Source of the DNA: a virus
DNA length: 64,000 bases
Virus record (IMG/VR): IMGVR_UViG_3300021093_003900
Span: 1 to 64,000 of that record
Reading direction: 5' to 3' (one strand)
Of the stretch, positions 58,722 through 64,000 are shown piece by piece. A program made the position numbers and the translations under genes. Positions within the stretch are counted from its first letter, which is position 1. The number at the start of each line of letters is the position of its first letter. The notes below the pieces were generated by a model. The model worked only from the letters and a program-made list of their open reading frames with translations, did no database searches and was not told the DNA's origin.

Positions 58722-59333
58722 TTATTTTTTTATGAAGAAACCATCACCCCAAGTACCACCATCCCAAGTTTGCTCAACTAATTCGAAACCGTACGGGGAT
58801 AAGAAATCGATTAATTGTTCAATACGCGTACAGTCTTGGTAGAGCTCGTCTCGATTTATTTCGGACATAATATAGTCAATATTGTGTAAAGTTTTCTCGG
58901 CACCTTTAAATACCTCCAATTCATAACCTTGGACATCAATATTTATAAAGTTGAAACCTAAAAGATCAATACCCAAATCGTCTAATCGTTTCATTTCAAC
59001 TTCTTCAGTTGACTCAAATTTGATATGTGGATATTGTGTAAGATGTAATACTGGATTCAAAATCGAACTAGATTGACCGTTATTAGCTGTTTCAACATTC
59101 ATTGAAATTTTTTTATTATCATTTCCTAAGGCAATATTCATCAACGTATAGTTTTCACCAATATTGTTTTTTAATACTTTAAAGTTTGATGATAAAGGTT
59201 CAAAAAAAATTCTTCTTTGTATACCAAGATCGTTATATGCATTGTTTTCCTCACCGAAGTGGGCACCAATATGAAGAACGCCATTGATCTTCATATTGTA
59301 TTTATTGACGATTGCGTTTAAGTTAAGCAACAT
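58722..59333 (-). CDS. FkbM-family methyltransferase, 203 aa
   Basis: GVLHIGAHFGEENNAYNDLG (motif I), IFFEPLSSNFKVLKNNIGEN, NINIALG-like MNIALGND and FNFINIDVQGYELEVFKGAE are typical of FkbM methyltransferases, which O-methylate sugars or glycans. The start overlaps the GT11 gene by 11 bases, so the pair are likely coupled. Confidence 0.86.
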   Translation of the reverse strand: MLLNLNAIVNKYNMKINGVLHIGAHFGEENNAYNDLGIQRRIFFEPLSSNFKVLKNNIGENYTLMNIALGNDNKKISMNVETANNGQSSSILNPVLHLTQYPHIKFESTEEVEMKRLDDLGIDLLGFNFINIDVQGYELEVFKGAEKTLHNIDYIMSEINRDELYQDCTRIEQLIDFLSPYGFELVEQTWDGGTWGDGFFIKK

Positions 59334-60147
59334 ATTCTAATATTCCATTTTTTGATTCTACGTTTATGATAATCCAATTTGATTCGTAAATGTCTTTAAA
59401 GTTTGATGGACCACCAGTACCAAACCAAATCGACGGTGCAATTACTTTTTTATTTTCATTTCTATTGAGAAAACTTCCCCACCACGAGAAAGTTGAATTA
59501 CAAATGATATTATTTTTACACAGCGACATTAACCAAATTTCTTTATAATCTTCATCCTCTTCTACTATAATCATATTGGGAAAGTTCAGATTTTCTTTTA
59601 CCCAGTTTTTGTCTTCCGAAAAAACAAAAATTGTAGAATAATCTTGTACCAAATGCAAAGCTCTTTGGATGTAACTTAAACCAACACTAGGATGGATGTG
59701 AGGGTTCATCAAATAGTCACCTCTTCTGATATGAATTGAGACGGTATTTGAGTCATTCAATTGGGGATATTTATAGAAAAAATCTGTAACTACATCATTA
59801 GTAGGTGAAAAAAGTTCACGCACCTCATTATCGTATCCTAAAAAATTTTTACTACTTTGAAAGTATCCAGTAAAAACAGTTTTTTCATCAAATGGTTTTA
59901 CTGAACTATATTCCCATTCCCAAGGGTTTATAACCACTTCCTTGAATCCATTGTGAGATGTACCAAACTGAAAATTTTTAAAAATATTTTTAGTGTAGTT
60001 TTCAATACCTTTACCTTGCATAGGTGTCCATGAATGAGGTAAAATAAAAACTGGTCGATTATGTTTTAATCCTTGACAATAGGCATGTGCTGCCTGAAAC
60101 ATTTGGTTCCCTAGACCACCCATCAACTTACATGAAATATAATTCAT
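59323..60147 (-). CDS. GT11-type alpha-1,2-fucosyltransferase-like protein, 274 aa
   Basis: GT11 motifs in order: LMGGLGNQMFQAAHAY (motif at 8-23), VSIHIRRGDYL for GDP-fucose binding (HxRRGD), and NNIICNSTFSWWGSFLN. The length (274 aa) is typical of bacterial GT11. The preceding GTs are coupled by ATGA. It probably adds L-fucose, or a related GDP-sugar, to a glycan. Confidence 0.92.
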   Translation of the reverse strand: MNYISCKLMGGLGNQMFQAAHAYCQGLKHNRPVFILPHSWTPMQGKGIENYTKNIFKNFQFGTSHNGFKEVVINPWEWEYSSVKPFDEKTVFTGYFQSSKNFLGYDNEVRELFSPTNDVVTDFFYKYPQLNDSNTVSIHIRRGDYLMNPHIHPSVGLSYIQRALHLVQDYSTIFVFSEDKNWVKENLNFPNMIIVEEDEDYKEIWLMSLCKNNIICNSTFSWWGSFLNRNENKKVIAPSIWFGTGGPSNFKDIYESNWIIINVESKNGILEYVA

Positions 60148-60869
60148 CGATTGAGTGTTTTTAATTTGGGTTTATTACGAATTTGGTCAGCGTTTTTATT
60201 TTGAATACTTACACCACCACCAGCACTTAAATCTTTATGGTCATTATATGGGGATTCAGCGTTATAAACATATGAAATTTTATCAATGAATTTATAGTGT
60301 TTTTTTCCCGCTAATTCGATTAGAGGAAATGAGTATGCAACGTCAGCCCCAGATTTATAATACTCATTATTTTCATCTAAAAAGTTTTCTTTTGGTATAT
60401 TTTTCCATAAGAATGACTTCCAAGTTCTTAAATGTGAAAATCTGAAAGGATCCGACCTGATCGTATCAGGGTTACATTCTTGAGAAAATCCACTATTTCC
60501 ATTACTATACATAAAAGACCCGTTGGTTAACCAAATATTTTTGTCGGAATAAGTCTTATTTATCAATGATAATACATCATTACCCAGAAGAAAATCATCA
60601 GCATCCACTTCAACTACAATATCTTCATCATCAAATTGAGAAATTAATTCGTCCATATTTTTCAATTTAAACTTTTTTTCATCGTTCTTGATTAAAATGA
60701 ACCGATCATCCCCGCCTATAAGTTCTTGTGCAAATTCATATCCACCGTCGGTAGATAAATCATCAATCATATAAACGTAGAAGTGATTCAAAGTTTGTAT
60801 TTTCAAACTTTTTACGTATGTCGAAAGATAATTTTTTGCGTTCCAAAAACACGATACTACTTTGATCAT
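60144..60869 (-). CDS. GT2-like glycosyltransferase, 241 aa
   Basis: MIKVVSCFWNAKNYLSTYVK, VYMIDDLSTDGGYEFAQELI and DEDIVVEVDADDFLL with DxD-type metal residues are typical of GT2 enzymes. The end of the protein (GGGVSIQNKNADQIRNKPKL) is an acceptor or tail part. It lies between the bifunctional GT and the GT11 gene in the overlapping operon. Confidence 0.85.
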   Translation of the reverse strand: MIKVVSCFWNAKNYLSTYVKSLKIQTLNHFYVYMIDDLSTDGGYEFAQELIGGDDRFILIKNDEKKFKLKNMDELISQFDDEDIVVEVDADDFLLGNDVLSLINKTYSDKNIWLTNGSFMYSNGNSGFSQECNPDTIRSDPFRFSHLRTWKSFLWKNIPKENFLDENNEYYKSGADVAYSFPLIELAGKKHYKFIDKISYVYNAESPYNDHKDLSAGGGVSIQNKNADQIRNKPKLKTLNR

Positions 60870-60870
60870 A

Positions 60871-62514
60871 TTATATCTGTTGATTTACTACTCGATAGTA
60901 TTTGTCCTCAATTAATTGACCAACAACATCACTATTAAATTTATTTAACTCTTCACTAGATGGTGGTGTGGTCAAAGTTTTTTCTATAATATTTCCAGAT
61001 GAATCAACTTTATAAATCCACGCTGGTTTTCCGCAAAACCAACTTTCGATTGTCGTGCGACCAAGTAATATACCTGCAGTTTCACTAACTCTCTTAATGT
61101 AATCTTCAGTTCTCCATGTTGAGTTAAAGTATTTGACATGGGAATTTTGTAGTAAAGTTTCTAGATAATTTGATTTATTATCACCGACAAGCCACAATTC
61201 TTTTCCATTTTCTTTTGTGTAAGAAACTAAATCCTTGATTGTGTTTTCTCTTAAGTAATCAATACTACCAACAAATAAGACCGCATTCTCGACTTGAGTA
61301 TTTTTTTGAGAAAATCGTTCATTATCAACAGGGTTATAAATTACAGAAGTTCTTTCTCTAGGTATTTCATAAACGTCAATAATATGTTCTTGAATTTCTG
61401 GACGAATACAAATATATTCACGAATTGTTTCATTAATTACTGGTTTTTCCAAACGTATTACTTCTGAATGAATAGTTGAAATTTTTGGAATATTCGGATA
61501 AAGTTGACAAATATAATTTGTTGTAGGTTCGTGCTGAACATGTATAATATCAAAATTCACTTCAGATACTTTATACATTGTATTAGGTATAGATAAGACC
61601 ATTCCTTCTTGTGTTCTTAAACTCCATTTACCATCACCCAATTTGAACCCAGGTGGTTCTTTTAATGAGTACACCTTGATTCCTAGTTTTTTTGCCATGT
61701 CTTCTAAAGGTCGCCCAATATCAGAAAGCACCGAGACATCATGACCTAATTTTACAAGTGTCTTTGCTAATTCGTAAACATAAACTTCAGAACCTGTAAA
61801 TGTTTTAAAAAAGAGACAAGACAACAAAATTTTTAGTTTTTCTTCTTTTTTCTTCGGTAGAATTTTCGGAAGTTCATTTGAATATCTTTCAATAAATTTA
61901 ACTCTATTTTCTTCCCACTTTTCGTTTGTCATACCGATAGACTTATGTGTGACACGTATATCAAACATAACTCCAATTTGTACTCCTTCCAAAAAGTTTT
62001 GAAATGAAAAGTTAACATCGTAAAAATGAAAACCTTTGACAGTTTCATCAAATCTAGTTTTAATTCTGGATTTACTTAAACAAATAAATAATCCATCAAC
62101 CATAACAACGTCTTTTAGTTTATCGCCTAAACTAGAACTATATTTTGATTCCCATTTTTTACCATCACTTTCATGATTTACAATACCAAACATTTTACTC
62201 CTATCTTCCCACCACATTCCACTTTTTGGTACATACGTTGTTCCAGCCAAACCAATTATTCCGTGTGGATTTTTTTCAAAGTGTCTTGTCAGTTTTTTTG
62301 CCCAATTTTTAGTATCAAAGTAAATGTCATCATGACATAAAACAACTATATCATTTGAGGCTTCATTCAAAATTTCATTATAAACTTCTGTTAATGAACG
62401 ACCGTTTGAATTTACTTTTTCGATAATTTCGACTTTTGGTAAACCACTTGATTTACGAAGTAACTCTTTGAATTCTTCTGAAGAATTTCTTGTACTATAT
62501 CCTATCGTAATCAT
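60871..62514 (-). CDS. Bifunctional GT2-GT4 glycosyltransferase fusion, 547 aa
   Basis: Residues of about 1-225 are a GT2-like module: MITIGYSTRNSSEEFKELLR, DIVVLCHDDIYFDTKNW (HDD as metal site). Residues 230-547 are a GT4-like GT-B module: ILLSCLFFKTFTGSEVYVYE, DIIHVQHEPTT-like region, SVIYNPVDNERFSQ, AVLFVGSIDYLRE and ETAGILLGRTTIESWFCGKP. The two activities may add sequential sugars. The start is four bases from the dUTPase gene. Confidence 0.87.
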   Translation of the reverse strand: MITIGYSTRNSSEEFKELLRKSSGLPKVEIIEKVNSNGRSLTEVYNEILNEASNDIVVLCHDDIYFDTKNWAKKLTRHFEKNPHGIIGLAGTTYVPKSGMWWEDRSKMFGIVNHESDGKKWESKYSSSLGDKLKDVVMVDGLFICLSKSRIKTRFDETVKGFHFYDVNFSFQNFLEGVQIGVMFDIRVTHKSIGMTNEKWEENRVKFIERYSNELPKILPKKKEEKLKILLSCLFFKTFTGSEVYVYELAKTLVKLGHDVSVLSDIGRPLEDMAKKLGIKVYSLKEPPGFKLGDGKWSLRTQEGMVLSIPNTMYKVSEVNFDIIHVQHEPTTNYICQLYPNIPKISTIHSEVIRLEKPVINETIREYICIRPEIQEHIIDVYEIPRERTSVIYNPVDNERFSQKNTQVENAVLFVGSIDYLRENTIKDLVSYTKENGKELWLVGDNKSNYLETLLQNSHVKYFNSTWRTEDYIKRVSETAGILLGRTTIESWFCGKPAWIYKVDSSGNIIEKTLTTPPSSEELNKFNSDVVGQLIEDKYYRVVNQQI

Positions 62515-62516
62515 AA

Positions 62517-63200
62517 TTAAATTCCTGTTGAACCAAACCCATTTTCACCTCGTTCCTTATCTTGTAAATTTTCTTGAAGTTGTAAATTAACTACAGATCC
62601 TACATAGACAGGATATAGTCCACATTGAGCGATTTTTTGTTGTTTTTTTATAACAATTGGGTCTGGTGTTGAGTTGTAAACAATCACTTTTATTTCACCA
62701 TTATAACCCGAGTCAATTGTTCCCGGACTGTTTAAAACGATCAATCCTTGATTGATAGCAAGACCACTTTTAGTTCTGACTTGTAATTCATTATGTGAAG
62801 GAATATCAAACTTCAACCCTGTCGGAATTAAAGCTCTCTGAAACCCATCTAATTTGTACTCAATTACCGAATGCAAATCGAAACAGGAGTCTGTTCCATA
62901 ATTATATTTGGGATCTACAGCATCAGGATGAATCTTGACGTAATTTAGTTTCATTCTTTGATCCATATTTGATTGATCAGATAATTCAGTCATAAAGTTT
63001 GAATTTTCTTCTGAAGAAAGAATTGCTATAAGGTTTTCTAGATCGAACCCGAGTTTTTGTGATAAATTTGACAACTCGTTTTCATCATCTTCTTTTGTAA
63101 ATTCTTGAGATAGATTTTTTAATTCTTCTTGAAGTTCAGACAATGTTTGATTTATCTCATAATCAGGATCGTCAAGTTTGTTTGTATTACTATTGTCCAT
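62517..63200 (-). CDS. dUTPase with N-terminal extension, 227 aa
   Basis: The C-terminal 145 residues hold the trimeric dUTPase motifs: GTDSCFDLHS (I), VRTKSGLA (II), GTIDSGYNGEIKVIVYN (III), QKIAQCGLYPV (IV) and RGENGFGSTG (V). The N-terminal 80 residues are an acidic helical extension without a recognised match. The enzyme hydrolyses dUTP to dUMP. It overlaps the exonuclease start by one base. Confidence 0.92.
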   Translation of the reverse strand: MDNSNTNKLDDPDYEINQTLSELQEELKNLSQEFTKEDDENELSNLSQKLGFDLENLIAILSSEENSNFMTELSDQSNMDQRMKLNYVKIHPDAVDPKYNYGTDSCFDLHSVIEYKLDGFQRALIPTGLKFDIPSHNELQVRTKSGLAINQGLIVLNSPGTIDSGYNGEIKVIVYNSTPDPIVIKKQQKIAQCGLYPVYVGSVVNLQLQENLQDKERGENGFGSTGI

Positions 63201-63901
63201 TATTTTAATTCTTTTAGTTTTTTTATTAAGTCAACTAATACTAAAACGTCCCTCTCACAATACTCAACAATCAAATTAAGTTGATTGTGTTCCCAGTATG
63301 CTTCGTGAACTCTATTACCCGTAATTTCACCTTCTTTAGATGATGGTACACCCATAGCTGAGCACATTAACTCCAAGGACGATAAACCAAAAGGATTACC
63401 AAATTTCCAGACATCCATAGTATCTATTGCTCTAATTTCCCAAGGTTTTGTTTCATAACTTGGTAGTAATGTTGAAGGTTTAATTCCGTTTATTACCATC
63501 CTTTTAAGTAAGTGAGGAATATCAAAATTTTTGACATTGTGACCACACAACCAAAAATCCGATTTTTGAACTTTATTGAATAAATGATTAATTTCAAATA
63601 GAGTTTGTTTTTCATCATGTCCTGAGATGGTTTGTTTGTGAACTTTTCCATCAGGTGTTACAAAAGCAAAACTAGCACAGACTATTTTTGAAAACTCGGG
63701 AACAAGTGCTGCTCGGTTTATAAACACTTGTTCTTTTGGTAATTCTTTATCTTCAGGAAATCTTTTCAAAAACCAGTCAAAATAGTTGTGAAATTGCTTA
63801 AACAACATTTCATTGTTCTTTTCAAGCTCTTCATAGTTTTTGAATAAACCTACAGTTTCAATGTCAAAAAAAAGGATTTTATTTATTGGTTGTGTAATCA
63901 T
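63200..63901 (-). CDS. PolB-type 3'-5' exonuclease, 233 aa
   Basis: DEDD motifs: ILFFDIETVGL (ExoI), WLCGHNVKNFDIPHLL (ExoII) and EYCERDVLVLVDL (ExoIII), as in the predicted PolB-like exonuclease family (DNA_pol_B_exo2). A conserved TKPWEIRAIDTMDVWKFG segment supports the family. It may act in DNA repair or proofreading. It is coupled to the preceding gene by ATGA. Confidence 0.9.
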   Translation of the reverse strand: MITQPINKILFFDIETVGLFKNYEELEKNNEMLFKQFHNYFDWFLKRFPEDKELPKEQVFINRAALVPEFSKIVCASFAFVTPDGKVHKQTISGHDEKQTLFEINHLFNKVQKSDFWLCGHNVKNFDIPHLLKRMVINGIKPSTLLPSYETKPWEIRAIDTMDVWKFGNPFGLSSLELMCSAMGVPSSKEGEITGNRVHEAYWEHNQLNLIVEYCERDVLVLVDLIKKLKELK

Positions 63902-64000
63902 AATATGGATCTGTAAAATTCTGCTCTATCTTTTGTAACTTTTTCTAAACTATATTTTTCGTGGACAGTTTCATATAATCGTTCACCCAAGTCTTTGGCG
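63898..64000 (-). CDS. Partial protein, C-terminal 33 residues
   Basis: Only the end is in the window: a helical stretch (GERLYETVHEKYSLEKVTKD) finishing AEFYRSIL. Such endings are typical of GT1/GT4 glycosyltransferases. The gene starts beyond base 64000 and overlaps the exonuclease start by four bases. Confidence 0.6.
   Translation of the reverse strand, partial: AKDLGERLYETVHEKYSLEKVTKDRAEFYRSIL

Noticed and set aside
49229-62514. Host DNA contamination or a bacterial sugar island
   Set aside because: The operon runs through dUTPase and exonuclease genes and starts at the late sigma and baseplate genes without a boundary; composition is the same.

Overview
This AT-rich window looks like part of the genome of a large tailed phage of the T4 superfamily (myovirus-like) that infects a member of the Bacteroidota. 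Phage hallmarks in the window are a large terminase, a portal protein (interrupted by an intein), a gp21-type prohead protease, an acidic scaffold-like protein, a gp23-type major capsid protein, a gp5-type baseplate hub protein, a gp55-like late sigma factor, a GH19 endolysin and a spanin-like pair. Signs of a Bacteroidota host are promoters of the form TTG/TTTG-N19-20-TAnnTTTG, A-rich leaders without Shine-Dalgarno sequences, lipoproteins, a DUF4494-like protein and a bS21 of the Bacteroidota type. No tRNA, rRNA, CRISPR array, integrase or attachment site was seen.

Layout. 1-0.85 kb: end of a structural-type gene plus a small protein. 0.9-3.9 kb (minus): a run of four related small genes followed upstream by the endolysin gene. 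4-13.3 kb: mostly unknown proteins, several with short N-terminal sequences that resemble T4 capsid-targeting signals, plus a hotdog thioesterase and a possible small RNA. 13.3-19.2 kb: an HNH endonuclease, paralogous pairs, spanin-like genes, an M23-like protein and small lipoproteins. 19.2-24.6 kb: a proteostasis block made of tmRNA, an M20-type peptidase, a ClpC-like unfoldase and DnaK, with host-type promoters and perfect-palindrome terminators. 24.6-40.4 kb (plus): KTSC protein, nucleotidyltransferase, then the head and packaging genes from terminase to capsid, with bS21 embedded on the opposite strand. 40.4-49.2 kb (mostly minus): small phage-domain proteins, an HNH endonuclease, baseplate or tail proteins and the late sigma factor. 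49.2-64 kb (minus): a long, tightly overlapping operon of glycosyltransferases, nucleotide-sugar enzymes (GDP-mannose epimerase and dehydratase types), GT10 and GT11 fucosyltransferase-like proteins and methyltransferases, followed upstream by dUTPase, a PolB-type exonuclease and the end of another gene.

How it fits together. Two promoter classes are visible. Host-type promoters with both elements serve tmRNA, peptidase, clpC, dnaK, thioesterase, an HNH gene and a small lipoprotein. A second element, (G/A)ATATTTA(T/C), lies a few bases before the start codons of more than twenty genes, mostly structural or unknown, without an evident -33 element; the gp55-like sigma factor is the natural candidate to read it. 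The combination of phage tmRNA, bS21, DnaK and ClpC suggests that the phage takes over translation quality control and protein turnover. The sugar cassette suggests that the virion or a host surface is decorated with a fucose- or galactose-type glycan. Functions come from reading motifs by eye; no database search was possible.
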